Part shown: one piece after another, positions 41,219 to 51,527 of the stretch
Numbering within the stretch: position 1 is the first letter of the stretch
Layout: every line of letters starts with the position of its first letter
Origin: JAEUPI01 sp044222685
GTDB lineage: Bacteria > Pseudomonadota > Gammaproteobacteria > Burkholderiales > Burkholderiaceae_C
Direction: 5' to 3'
NCBI GenBank assembly: GCA_044222685.1
Contig: JBGAMU010000008.1
Coordinates: forward strand, 7,852 to 71,851
Length of the DNA stretch: 64,000 bases
Program-made: the position numbers and the translations under genes
Notes under the pieces: generated by a model
What the model saw: only the letters and a program-made list of their open reading frames with translations
What the model was told of the DNA's origin: nothing
The model's database searches: none

Positions 41219-42190
41219 ATGATCCGTCGGCGCAGTATGGTCAGCGCGTTGATCGCGCTGCCGCTCGGGCTGCGTGCCCAGCCGTCGGGTCGCGTCGTGC
41301 GACTGGGGTTGGTCATCCGGAACACGGCGGCGCAGACCCGGCCGGTGGTGGAGGCGTTCCGTCAAGGTTTGGCCGAGCTGGGCTGGGTCGAAGGCGCAAA
41401 CGCGGTGTTCGACGTGCGCTATGCCGATGGCAGGGACGATCAGATCGCCCCATTGGTGGCCGAGCTGGTCGGCGCGAAGGTGGATGTGCTCGTCACCACC
41501 TCGTCCGCGTCCACCTGGGCTGCCAAGACCGCGACGCGCTCGATCCCGATCGTGATGACGGCCAGTGCCGATGCGGTGGGAGAAGGGCTCGTCACCAGCC
41601 TGGCTCGACCCGGTGGCAACGTGACCGGCATGACGTTTCTGGTGGGCCCCGAGATCGCCAGCAAACAACTGCAGCTGCTGAAGGAGTTGCTTCCGTCCGC
41701 GGCGCGCGTGGCGGTGCTGGCGAACCCCTCCAATCGTTCGCACACGGCGTACGTCAGCGACCTGAAGGCGCGCGCGTTTGGCGTGGCATTGCATGTCAGC
41801 GAGGCATCACGTGGCGACCAGCTGGAAGGAGTTTTCGCGTCGATGACGAGTGCGGGGGCCGACTCGCTCCTCGTGCTGACCGACTCGCTGTTCCTTGGCC
41901 AGCGACAGCGCATCGTGCAACTCGCCTCGCAGCGGCGACTGCCGGCGCTCTACAGCCAGCGTGAGTACGTGGACTCCGGCGGGCTGGCGTCCTACGGACC
42001 GAGCCTCATCGACATGTCGCGCCGTGCCGCCGCGCACGTCGACAAGATTCTGCGCGGTCATCGCCCCGGCGATATTCCAGTGGAGCAACCAACCAAGTTC
42101 GAGCTGGTGGTCAGCCTCAGGACGGCACGCTTGCTGGGATTGTCGCTGCCGCCATCACTTCGGCTCCGAGCGGACGAGGTGATTGAGTAG
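41219..42190 (+). CDS. Orphan ABC transporter substrate-binding protein
   Basis: 323 residues from the ATG at 41219 (other starts at 41195 and 41237). The signal peptide is MIRRRSMVSALIALPLGLRAQ. VVRLGLVIRN opens the mature lobe, and SVTG-like RPGGNVTGMTFLVGPE, VLANPSNRSH and VEQPTKFELVVSLRTARLLGL follow. It belongs to the same ABC_sub_bind family as 17825-18811, with the same ending (LRADEVIE against LRADQVISE). No transport permease or ATPase is adjacent. The ligand is unknown. A stretch of 115 bases without a supported gene separates it from the next gene. Confidence 0.85.
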   Translation: MIRRRSMVSALIALPLGLRAQPSGRVVRLGLVIRNTAAQTRPVVEAFRQGLAELGWVEGANAVFDVRYADGRDDQIAPLVAELVGAKVDVLVTTSSASTWAAKTATRSIPIVMTASADAVGEGLVTSLARPGGNVTGMTFLVGPEIASKQLQLLKELLPSAARVAVLANPSNRSHTAYVSDLKARAFGVALHVSEASRGDQLEGVFASMTSAGADSLLVLTDSLFLGQRQRIVQLASQRRLPALYSQREYVDSGGLASYGPSLIDMSRRAAAHVDKILRGHRPGDIPVEQPTKFELVVSLRTARLLGLSLPPSLRLRADEVIE

Positions 42191-42305
42191 CTCGCGCGGT
42201 GTCGGCGCCACGTCGCCGCGTCGCTGCTCGGCGCGATGGTGCGCCGGATCTTGTTGACGCTGCGCTCTGCGACGTCGCTCGCACTGGGCGCGAAGCCGCG
42301 AACGG

Positions 42306-42935
42306 TCAGCGCGGCTCGATCAAGGTCTCGCGCAGGCTGCCCACGATGCGCGCCACCGCGGCCTGCGGCTTCCAGCCGCTTTCGACCACCAGGTGCTGCC
42401 AGACGTCCACATGGGTGAGGGCAAAGATCCAGTCGGCCGCCGCCTCGGGCGTCCAGCCGCTGCGCAGCAGGCCGGCTGACTTGAGCCCCTTGGCCAGCTG
42501 CAGGTAGCCGCCGCGCAGCTTCTGCATGCGGCTGTCCCACGCGCGGTGCGCGTCGGCGTCGCCGGTGGCCGCGGCGGCGAGCAGCGCGCGCGCCACCGGC
42601 AGCACCACCGGGATGTACTCGAACCAGGTGCGCAGGTAGGGCTCGAACGAGTCCCCCGCGGGCAGGCCCTGGCGCAGTGCAGCCAGCCGGCTGGGCACCG
42701 CCGAGGTGTCGTCGAGCTGGTCCACCACGGCGAGCAGCAGGCCCGATCGGCTGCCGAACAGCAGGTACAGCGCCTGCCGCGACAGGCCGGCCTCGGCCGC
42801 CACGTCGACCAGCGAGATGGCGGCGTTGCCGCGGCTGGCGATCATCGCGCGCGCCACCTGCAGCACGCGCTCGCGCGTGCCGGGCTCGGGCGCGGCGGCA
42901 ACGGCGGCGGTCTTGCGGCGGGCGGCGGGGCTCAC
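42306..42935 (-). CDS. TetR-family regulator
   Basis: 209 residues from the GTG at 42935, which lies next to the operator repeats. The N-terminal helix-turn-helix is TRERVLQVARAMIASRGNAAISLVDVAAEAGLSRQALYLLFGSRSGLLLAVV. The C-terminal ligand domain (about 85-205) is helical with FEYIPVVLPVARALLAAAA. It diverges from the membrane protein at 43056. Three near-palindromes at 42946-43001 lie in the shared promoter and are the likely binding sites, so it probably represses the membrane gene and itself. The ligand is unknown. Confidence 0.87.
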   Translation of the reverse strand: MSPAARRKTAAVAAAPEPGTRERVLQVARAMIASRGNAAISLVDVAAEAGLSRQALYLLFGSRSGLLLAVVDQLDDTSAVPSRLAALRQGLPAGDSFEPYLRTWFEYIPVVLPVARALLAAAATGDADAHRAWDSRMQKLRGGYLQLAKGLKSAGLLRSGWTPEAAADWIFALTHVDVWQHLVVESGWKPQAAVARIVGSLRETLIEPR

Positions 42936-42945
42936 GGGTCGTGAC

Positions 42946-43001
42946 TTTACATGCGTCAACCGACGTGCTACTTTACGCGTGTCAAGTTTACGCGTGTCAA
43001 G
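42946..43001. promoter_or_regulatory. Three TetR operator-like near-palindromes
   Basis: TTTACATGCGTCAA (42946-42959), TTTACGCGTGTCAA (42972-42985) and a second copy of the latter (42987-43000) each fit the pattern TT-N-AC-N-(pyrimidine/purine centre)-GT-N-AA. The last two form a tandem 15-bp repeat (TTTACGCGTGTCAAG). On the minus strand the repeats also begin with TTGACA or TTGACG, like -35 boxes for the TetR gene. They fill the gap between the divergent TetR gene and 43056. Confidence 0.75.
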
Positions 43002-43055
43002 TCGACGCGCCGGATGGGCCGGCTCGCGCGGCGACGCGCCAAGGAGAGAGCGATC

Positions 43056-43778
43056 ATGGATCTGTTCGAATCGGCGCGCGCCGCGCACATCGGCATCGGT
43101 GTGGTGGTGCTCGGTTCCTTCTGGACGGCAGCGCTGGCGCCCAAGGGCGGCACGTGGCACCGCCGCGGCGGCCGCGTCTACGTGGCGGCCATGGCCGCGC
43201 TGCTGGCGGCCACCGGCGTGATGTCGGTGGGCATGGTGCAGGCCGGCACGCCGCTGCGCGCGGTGTTCGACGTGTACGTGTCGCTGATCTCGGTGGCGTC
43301 GGTGTGGATGGCCTGGACCTCGGTGCGCCAGCGGCAGCACGTCGGGCGCTATCTCGGCTGGCCCTACCGCGCGATCTGCCTGCTGCTCGGCGGCTACGCG
43401 CTGTTCCTGCTCGCGCTGGTGCCGCGCATGGGGGCGCCCGCGCGCATGGCGATGGTGAGCGCGTTCGCGGTGCTGGGCCTGGTGGTGGCGGGCGCGATGG
43501 CCTGGCGCTGGATGCGCCGCGACGACCACCCGCAGTGGTGGTTGTCGGAGCACCTGACGGCGATGGCGCTCAACTTCGCGGCGACGCACGCGTCGTTCTC
43601 CATCCTCGCCGGCGGCGCCGTGTTTCCCGCGCTCAAGGAGCCGTGGACGCGCACGGCGATCCTGGTGGCGTGGATGCTGTCGGCGCTGGTGGTGCGGGTG
43701 TGGGCGGGCCGGCGCTTTCTCGGCCGGCCGCGGCCAGCCGAGGCGACGCTCGCGTCGCGCTGGGCGAGCAACGGATGA
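43056..43778 (+). CDS. Multi-pass membrane protein (DUF2306-like)
   Basis: 240 residues from the ATG at 43056, preceded by AAGGAGAG. About six hydrophobic segments are seen: HIGIGVVVLGSFWTAALA, VAAMAALLAATGVMSVGM, YVSLISVASVWMAW, AICLLLGGYALFLLALV, MVSAFAVLGLVVAGAMAW and ILVAWMLSALVVRVWAG. The pattern resembles DUF2306 membrane proteins, with KGGTWHRRGGRVYVAAM as a conserved basic loop. Function unknown. It is divergent from, and probably repressed by, the TetR protein at 42306. The neighbouring operator repeats argue that expression is tightly controlled. Confidence 0.82.
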   Translation: MDLFESARAAHIGIGVVVLGSFWTAALAPKGGTWHRRGGRVYVAAMAALLAATGVMSVGMVQAGTPLRAVFDVYVSLISVASVWMAWTSVRQRQHVGRYLGWPYRAICLLLGGYALFLLALVPRMGAPARMAMVSAFAVLGLVVAGAMAWRWMRRDDHPQWWLSEHLTAMALNFAATHASFSILAGGAVFPALKEPWTRTAILVAWMLSALVVRVWAGRRFLGRPRPAEATLASRWASNG

Positions 43779-43815
43779 GGCGCCGTGCGCGCGAGCGCCA
43801 CGCCGCCTCGCGGGC

Positions 43816-44526
43816 TCATGGCCCTTCGACCCGCCGGCCGGCGGTGGCCGCCATCAGCCAGTCGACCGCCGCCACGGCCTGCCCCTGCATCTGCGCCGGC
43901 GGCATCGGTTGCCCCAGCATCGCGCGCAGCCGCGGCACCGAGGCGCTCATCTCGATGAACAGCGTGGCGGCCAGGCGCACGTCGCCCAGGCGCGGCAGGT
44001 GGCCGTCGGCGTGCAGCCGGTTCAGCACGGCGGCCACGTGGTCGATGGCGCGTTCGTACAGGCCGGCGAACAGCTGCGCCAGCTCGGGCACCTGCACGGC
44101 CTCGGCCAGGGCCAGGCGGTTGAGCCCCGCCACCTGCGGGGCCGACGACAGGCGGGCCAGCTCGAGCGCCAGCGCGAGCAGCGTGGCGCGCGGTGCGCGG
44201 GTCGGAGGCGGCGTCGCGGGCGCGGCACTGGCTGCCGTGGCTGGCGCCAGGCTCGCGTCGAGCAGCCGGTTGACCACCGCGGTCAGCACCTCGGCCTTGT
44301 TGGCGTAGCGCGCGTACAGCGTCTTGCGCGACACGCCGGCGGCGCGCGCGATCGCGTCCATGGTGGTGCGGGCATAACCCTGCGCGACGAACAGCGCCTG
44401 TGCGTCGTCGAGCAGGTGGGCGTCCAGGCGCGCGGTGTCGGCCGCCGACAGCCGGCCCGGGCCGCGGGCGGGCGTGCGGGTGCGGGTGCGGGTGCGGCGG
44501 AGGACCTGCGTGCCGGCGGTCTGCAT
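43816..44526 (-). CDS. TetR-family regulator with a Thr-Arg repeat leader
   Basis: 236 residues. The N terminus has an unusual RTRTRTRTP segment encoded by four copies of GTGCGG (44474-44497 on the plus strand). The helix-turn-helix is AQALFVAQGYARTTMDAIARAAGVSRKTLYARYANKAEVLTAVV. The ligand domain (about 95-230) is Ala/Leu-rich. It diverges from the HXXEE membrane gene at 44633 and probably controls it, as TetR/HXXEE pairs are common. The Thr-Arg segment is not part of the fold and could alter in length by slippage. Confidence 0.88.
   Translation of the reverse strand: MQTAGTQVLRRTRTRTRTPARGPGRLSAADTARLDAHLLDDAQALFVAQGYARTTMDAIARAAGVSRKTLYARYANKAEVLTAVVNRLLDASLAPATAASAAPATPPPTRAPRATLLALALELARLSSAPQVAGLNRLALAEAVQVPELAQLFAGLYERAIDHVAAVLNRLHADGHLPRLGDVRLAATLFIEMSASVPRLRAMLGQPMPPAQMQGQAVAAVDWLMAATAGRRVEGP
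44474..44497. repeat. Tandem hexanucleotide repeat (GTGCGG)x4
   Basis: Four perfect copies of GTGCGG inside the start of the TetR gene, encoding Thr-Arg pairs on the minus strand. Because the unit is 6 bases, length changes keep the frame and would only alter the basic N-terminal tail. Confidence 0.9.
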
Positions 44527-44537
44527 GTCAGCTGAAA

Positions 44538-44567
44538 TATACAGCGTGTTGCTTTGTCACCGTTCAA
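44538..44567 (-). promoter_or_regulatory. Candidate sigma70 promoter of the TetR gene
   Basis: On the minus strand TTGAAC (44562-44567) and TGTATA (44538-44543) are spaced by 18 bases and lie just before the TetR ATG at 44526. The transcript start would fall about 5 bases before the ATG, so the leader would be very short. The AT-rich patch here contrasts with the GC-rich surroundings. Confidence 0.45.
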
Positions 44568-44632
44568 AAGAAACAGTATTGGATATTTGAGGCCAACCCG
44601 GCCGATGGCGGTCGGCGCACAAGGAGATGCCC

Positions 44633-45112
44633 ATGCAAGCCACGACACCGACCCTCTTCGAGAAGGCGCCTACGCGCGAGGCGGCGACCACTGCCGCCAG
44701 CGCGCCATCGCCACTGGCCCCGCTGATGCTCGCGATCATCGGCGTCGGCGTGCTCCACATGGGCGAGCAGATCCTGTTCGGCATCGAGGAGTTCTACATG
44801 CTGCGCGATGGGGTCGCGCGCTGGTACGGGTTGTTCCCGGCTGACTGGGCCGACCATGCCAGCGTGCTGCTGATCACGATCGTCGTCACCGCGTTGTCGC
44901 TGGCCTTCTACGCGCTGGTGCGCAGCCCGGGCGCGGCGCGCTGGGTGGTCGGCGTATTCGGCGTGCTCGGCGTGACCGAGGCGCACCACTGGTTCGATGC
45001 CATGGCCAAGGGCGCATACGACCCCGGCCTGGTCACCAGCGTGGCCTACGTGGGCGTCGGCGCGTGGATGCTGCGCCGCCTGTGGCGGGAGCGCGGCGTG
45101 TCGGGTCGGTGA
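44633..45112 (+). CDS. HXXEE-domain membrane protein
   Basis: 159 residues from the ATG at 44633. An ATG at 44627 is immediately adjacent to AAGGAG and is badly spaced, whereas 44633 has 6 bases of spacing. Four or so membrane segments are visible: PLMLAIIGVGVLHMGEQILFG, ASVLLITIVVTALSLAFYALV, WVVGVFGVLGVTEAHHWF and VTSVAYVGVGAWML. The conserved H-x-x-E at HMGE and the EAHHW motif fit the HXXEE family of unknown function. It is divergent from the TetR gene at 43816. Function unknown. Confidence 0.82.
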   Translation: MQATTPTLFEKAPTREAATTAASAPSPLAPLMLAIIGVGVLHMGEQILFGIEEFYMLRDGVARWYGLFPADWADHASVLLITIVVTALSLAFYALVRSPGAARWVVGVFGVLGVTEAHHWFDAMAKGAYDPGLVTSVAYVGVGAWMLRRLWRERGVSGR

Positions 45113-45124
45113 CGACAGCCCCGC

Positions 45125-45901
45125 TCAGGCGCTGCGCTGCGGGTCGGGATACAGCAGGCGGCGAGCGCCGCTGCGTTCGAAGGGGCGCCATGCGCCTTCG
45201 AGTTGGGCCAGGCGGTCGGCCAGCGCGTACAAGGCCAGCGGGTTCACGCCCAGCCCCACGTGGCTGGCCTGCACCTCGATGTTCTCGGCCATCGGACCTG
45301 GCGTTTCCACGCTGCATTGCCACGCCACGATGCCGTCGGTGCGGGTGTAGATCGACGTGGTCGGCACCGGCGGCGGCGTGCGCAGGTCTTCGTGGCGGTG
45401 TGCCGACTGCGGGCGGCCGCGCTGCAGCCACTGGTAGGTGCGCCGCGCGTGGCTGGCCTCGCGCGGGCCGGTGAAGGGGCTGCCGAGCGTGACCACCGCG
45501 CGCACCGTCTCGGGTGCCATCTTGGCGAGCTCGCGCGCGTACAGGCCGCCGAGGCTCCAACCCACCAGGCTCACGCCGCGTCCGCTGGCCGCGCGCACGT
45601 TGCGCAGGTTCTGCAGCGCCTCGTCGAGGACGCCGCTGCGCGCGCCGGTGTTGCGCCCCTGACCCCAGCCGCGCGCATCGTGGCCCAGCGTGCGCAGCAG
45701 GCGCCGCAGCGGCCGCGTGCTGAAGTCCGACGCCAGCAGGCCCGGGTACACGATCACCGCGTGCCCGTCGCCTCGCGGTGCACTCAACAGCCATGGCGCG
45801 GCCATCAGGCTGGCGGCGTACTCGAAAGGCGCGCGCGCCTCGAGCAGCAGCTTGGCCAGGCCCGGAGGCCCGACCGATTCGCCGGCGACGGTGTCGCTCA
45901 T
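45125..45901 (-). CDS. Alpha/beta hydrolase
   Basis: 258 residues from the ATG at 45901. VIVYPGLLASDFSTRPLRRLLRTLGH is the start of the hydrolase core, the nucleophile elbow is VGWSLGGLYARELAK (Ser in GWSLG), and ASHVGLGVNPLALY near the end supplies the catalytic histidine (ASHVG). The region around 140-200 is a basic, Pro-rich insertion (RRTYQWLQRGRPQSAHRHEDLRTPPP would be the cap loop). There is no signal peptide, so it is cytoplasmic. The substrate is unknown. It lies 14 bases downstream of the exported coiled-coil gene, so the two may be co-transcribed. Confidence 0.88.
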   Translation of the reverse strand: MSDTVAGESVGPPGLAKLLLEARAPFEYAASLMAAPWLLSAPRGDGHAVIVYPGLLASDFSTRPLRRLLRTLGHDARGWGQGRNTGARSGVLDEALQNLRNVRAASGRGVSLVGWSLGGLYARELAKMAPETVRAVVTLGSPFTGPREASHARRTYQWLQRGRPQSAHRHEDLRTPPPVPTTSIYTRTDGIVAWQCSVETPGPMAENIEVQASHVGLGVNPLALYALADRLAQLEGAWRPFERSGARRLLYPDPQRSA

Positions 45902-45915
45902 GGCGCGGCGCTCGG

Positions 45916-46314
45916 CTACTTGCCGCTGTCCACAGCCTTGTTGTAGGCCGCTTTCAGGTCCTGGTAGGCGTTGGAGAAGCCTTCCTTGGTGGCGTCCCAG
46001 GCGTTGCTGCTCGCCTTCTCGAGCTTGGCGAGCTCGGCGCCGGCGGCCTTCTTTTTCGCCTGCAGCTCCTGCATGTTCTGCTGATGCGCGGCCTTGGCGT
46101 CGGCGCCGCTCTTCTTGGCCTGGGCCGACAGCTCGGCGATCTGCTTGTCGGTGGCGGCGATCAGCTTCTTGGCCTCGGCGACGGCCTGCTCCTTCTGCTG
46201 GTGCGTGTAGCCCTTGGCCTTGTCCCATGCCGAGGGTTCGTCGGCGGCGGTGGCGGTGAGCGTCATGGCCGACAGGACGGCCGCGCTCAGCCAGGTGATC
46301 AGGCGAATTTTCAT
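45916..46314 (-). CDS. Exported Lys/Ala-rich coiled-coil protein
   Basis: 132 residues from the ATG at 46314. The signal peptide is MKIRLITWLSAAVLSAMTLTATA. The mature protein is a continuous helix rich in Lys, Ala, Gln and Glu (EAKKLIAATDKQIAELSAQAKK, then AAGAELAKLEKASSNAW), like hypothetical periplasmic helical proteins. The ending DATKEGFSNAYQDLKAAYNKAV resembles the C terminus of some LEA-like or stress-related proteins. No catalytic motif. Function unknown. Confidence 0.8.
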   Translation of the reverse strand: MKIRLITWLSAAVLSAMTLTATAADEPSAWDKAKGYTHQQKEQAVAEAKKLIAATDKQIAELSAQAKKSGADAKAAHQQNMQELQAKKKAAGAELAKLEKASSNAWDATKEGFSNAYQDLKAAYNKAVDSGK

Positions 46315-46409
46315 GAAGGTCTCTCTTTCCTCGTTGTGTGCGCAGGCGCACCGACGCGCCTGCGGGCACAGCGCAGTCTGCCAGCCCCTGGTCCACGCGC
46401 AAGGCACCC

Positions 46410-46802
46410 ATGCAGATTCTGCTTCAGTCCGACCCCAAGACCGATGGTAGCCAGCTGATGGCCGAGCACGTGGCCACCGTCGTCAAAGCCGCGATGGGGC
46501 GCTTCGGTGAACGGGTGACGCGGGTCGAAGCCCATCTGTCCGACGCCAACAGCAAGGCCAGCACGAGCGGCAGCGACATCCATTGCACGCTGCAGGCCAC
46601 GCTGAAGGGGCTCGATGCCATCGTGGTGAAAGAGCAGTCCGGCAACGCCCACCAGGCCATCGAAGGCGCGCTGCGCAAGCTCAGGCGCGCGGTCGGCGCC
46701 GAGATCGCGAAGCACGACCCTCGCGGTCAGCGCTCGCGGGCGGCAGTGCCGGGAAGCGTTGACGCCGCCGCCGGGCCTGACGCGCTGACGCCTGGCGCGT
46801 AG
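46410..46802 (+). CDS. HPF/RaiA-like ribosome-associated protein
   Basis: 130 residues. VTRVEAHLSDANSKASTSGSDIHCTLQATLKGLDAIVV gives the beta-alpha-beta core of the ribosome hibernation factor (S30AE/HPF) fold, and QAIEGALRKLRRAVG the C-terminal helix. The basic tail (KHDPRGQRSRAAVPG) is not conserved. It may bind the 30S subunit during stress, but it is a divergent family member. It is divergent from the exported coiled-coil gene by 95 bases and just upstream of the CheB-CheR gene. Confidence 0.82.
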   Translation: MQILLQSDPKTDGSQLMAEHVATVVKAAMGRFGERVTRVEAHLSDANSKASTSGSDIHCTLQATLKGLDAIVVKEQSGNAHQAIEGALRKLRRAVGAEIAKHDPRGQRSRAAVPGSVDAAAGPDALTPGA

Positions 46803-46811
46803 CCCTGTTTT

Positions 46812-49403
<2,592 letters not shown>

Positions 49404-49439
49404 AGTGGGCCCTTCGGCCAAGTGCCGCGGAGAGATGCC

Positions 49440-50054
49440 ATGTCCACCAGACCCATCGCACCCGAGCAACTGGCGAACCTGCGCCACCGCGCGACCTCGC
49501 GTTTGCGCAGCGGTGCCGGCACGGCAGGCGCGCCTTTCAGTGCCTCCGATGCGCTGGCCGTGCTGCACGACCTGGCCGCGTCGCCCGGCACCGCCGCCGA
49601 CGCGCTGGCGCTGCTGCACGAGCTGCAGGTGCATCAGGTCGAACTCGAACTGCAGGCCGACGAGTTGCGCGAATCGCGCGCCGCGCTGGAGTCGGCGCTG
49701 CGCCGGCAGACCGAGCTCTACGACTGCCAGCCTGTGGCCTGCTTCACCCTCGATGGCAGCGCGATCGTGCACGAACTCAATCCGAGCGCTGCCCGCCTGC
49801 TCGGCGTGGCGCGCGACGAGGCGTACGGCCTGTCCCTGATCGGCTTTCTTGCGCCGGACAGCGGCCGCATGTTGCGTGAACTGATCGCCAGCATCGCGCA
49901 AGGCAGTGCCCATGAAGCATCGACACTGCAGCTGATGCCCAAGGACGGCAAGGGCCGCCGGGTTCGCGCCCACCTCGGTGCCGACCCGGCGGGTCCACGC
50001 TGCCTGCTGGTGCTGGCCCCGGCCGACGAGGGGCGTTCACAGGCGGTCGACTGA
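49440..50054 (+). CDS. PAS-domain protein
   Basis: 204 residues from the ATG at 49440 (GGAGAG upstream). An N-terminal helical part (LANLRHRATSRLRSG, LLHELQVHQVELELQADELRE) is a coiled coil of the sort seen before sensor PAS domains, and it is followed by a PAS domain (about 90-200: LYDCQPVACFTLDGSAIVHELNPSAARLLG). No kinase or output domain follows. It starts 36 bases after the CheB-CheR fusion and is probably co-transcribed. It may be a detached sensor or adaptor for that protein. The ligand is not visible. Confidence 0.85.
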   Translation: MSTRPIAPEQLANLRHRATSRLRSGAGTAGAPFSASDALAVLHDLAASPGTAADALALLHELQVHQVELELQADELRESRAALESALRRQTELYDCQPVACFTLDGSAIVHELNPSAARLLGVARDEAYGLSLIGFLAPDSGRMLRELIASIAQGSAHEASTLQLMPKDGKGRRVRAHLGADPAGPRCLLVLAPADEGRSQAVD

Positions 50055-50087
50055 CGGCGGCCCCACGCGCCCGCCGGGCGCGCCGTG

Positions 50088-50807
50088 TCAGGCGCCGCCG
50101 CCGCGGGGCATCAGGCGGTCGTACTCTGCGCTGACCACGGCGTAGCACTCGCAGGTGAGCCGTTCGATCGCCGCGCGATCGAGGACGCTGATGTGGCCTC
50201 GCGCATAACGGATCACGCCGTTCGTCTGCAGTCTGTGCGCGGCCTCGGTCACGCCTTCGCGCCGCACGCCGAGCATGTGGGCGATGGTCTCGTGGGTCAC
50301 CATGATGTCGGCTCCGTCCAGCCGGTCGAGTTGCATCAGAAGCCACCGGCACAGTCGCTGATCGAGCGAGTGGTGGCGCACGCAGGCCGCCGTCTGGGCC
50401 ATCTGCGTGATGAGGGCCTGCGTGTAGTGCAGCATCAGGTGCCTGAACGCCGCCGAGTGCTCGAACTCGTGCTGTATCACCTCGGCCTCGATGCAGAGCC
50501 CCTGGCCGGCACTCTGGACGACGGCCTGGTGCGGTGCGGTATCGCTGCCGAGGAAGACCCCGACGCCGACGACGCCTTCGCGTCCGATGACCGCCAGCTG
50601 GGTCGAATCGCCGCTTTCCGTCACGTACAGCAACGACACAATCGCGGTGGTCGGAAAGTACAAGCGGTGCCGGATGCCGCCGGGTTCGTACAGCGACTTG
50701 CCCAGCGGTAGATCGACAGCGCCCGCGTGGGGCATCAAACGTTCCCACTCGTCGCGTGGCAGCGCGGCGAGCAGGCGATTGGCGGGTAGGTCGGTCAGAA
50801 GGCGCAT
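50088..50807 (-). CDS. Crp/Fnr-family regulator
   Basis: 239 residues. The N-terminal cyclic-nucleotide-binding-like barrel (about 20-140: LPLGKSLYEPGGIRHRLYFPTTAIVSLLY) lacks the CRP cAMP signature and the Fnr cysteines. The C-terminal winged helix has TIAHMLGVRREGVTEAAHRLQTNGVIRYARGHISVLDRAAIE. It is the class that responds to unknown signals in Burkholderiales. It converges on the PAS-domain gene (34-base gap) and diverges from the response regulator, with 202 bases between them that show no further gene. Confidence 0.9.
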   Translation of the reverse strand: MRLLTDLPANRLLAALPRDEWERLMPHAGAVDLPLGKSLYEPGGIRHRLYFPTTAIVSLLYVTESGDSTQLAVIGREGVVGVGVFLGSDTAPHQAVVQSAGQGLCIEAEVIQHEFEHSAAFRHLMLHYTQALITQMAQTAACVRHHSLDQRLCRWLLMQLDRLDGADIMVTHETIAHMLGVRREGVTEAAHRLQTNGVIRYARGHISVLDRAAIERLTCECYAVVSAEYDRLMPRGGGA

Positions 50808-51009
50808 CGCGTTCCCGGACTGCCTGGCCCACGCCTCTGTGTGAGGCTTCTACAGCGGACGATCGTTGCCACCGTTGACCCTGGTTAACCCCCCCCGCCG
50901 CCAGTGCGAATTCGCCACCGCCCCCTGCGCAATGTACGCGAGCGCACAGATCGAATCGCCCTTCCGCGCCAGCATGAAGATCCGAACTTCGGTCTTGGGG
51001 GTAATCACC

Positions 51010-51501
51010 ATGGGAACTGCCGACGATCTCGCCCCGGCCCGCGGTCGGTCTGGCGCGACTCTTCAGCCCTGGCCGCAGCGCTCGAGCGGCGATCGTCCCT
51101 TGGTGCTGGTGGTCGACGACGAACCCATCAATCGGCTGGTGGCCTCCAACATGCTCTCGTCCATCGGAGCCCAGCCGCTGCTGGGATGCGACGGAGCCGA
51201 GGCGGTCGCTCTGGCCCGTGACGTCGCCCTGGACCTCATCCTGATGGATCTGCAGATGCCCGTGCTCGACGGGTTCCAAGCCACCGAGCAGATCAGGCGC
51301 TTCGAGCGCGAACACTCACGCGCACGGGTACCGGTCGTGGCGTACACGTCGACCTTCGTTCGTGGCGACCTCACGCTCCTGCGCGCCAGCGGCATCGATG
51401 CCCTTCTGGAGAAGCCCTGCGACGTGCAGGCGATTCGCGAGTGCGTGGGGCGCTGGTGCCGCCCGCGGGCAGCGCAGTTGCTGCCAGGTCACGATGGGTG
51501 A
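51010..51501 (+). CDS. Single-domain response regulator (REC only)
   Basis: 163 residues from the ATG at 51010 (an ATG at 50971 is an alternative). After a short Arg-rich leader the receiver domain shows LVLVVDDEPINR (acidic pocket), LILMDLQMPVLDGF (phospho-Asp), VVAYTS (Thr/Ser switch) and LLEKPC (Lys). No DNA-binding or enzymatic output domain follows, so it works by protein contacts, like DivK or CheY. There is no histidine kinase in the neighbourhood. Its closeness to the CheB-CheR/PAS/Crp genes suggests a common signalling role. Confidence 0.88.
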   Translation: MGTADDLAPARGRSGATLQPWPQRSSGDRPLVLVVDDEPINRLVASNMLSSIGAQPLLGCDGAEAVALARDVALDLILMDLQMPVLDGFQATEQIRRFEREHSRARVPVVAYTSTFVRGDLTLLRASGIDALLEKPCDVQAIRECVGRWCRPRAAQLLPGHDG

Positions 51502-51523
51502 GCGCCGGGATCCACCGCGGCGC
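51502..51523. terminator. Weak hairpin between convergent genes
   Basis: GCGCCG (51502-51507) and CGGCGC (51518-51523) can pair across a 10-base loop, in the 26-base gap between the REC gene and the converging hydrolase gene. No U-tract. Weak support. Confidence 0.3.
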
Positions 51524-51527
51524 ACTT

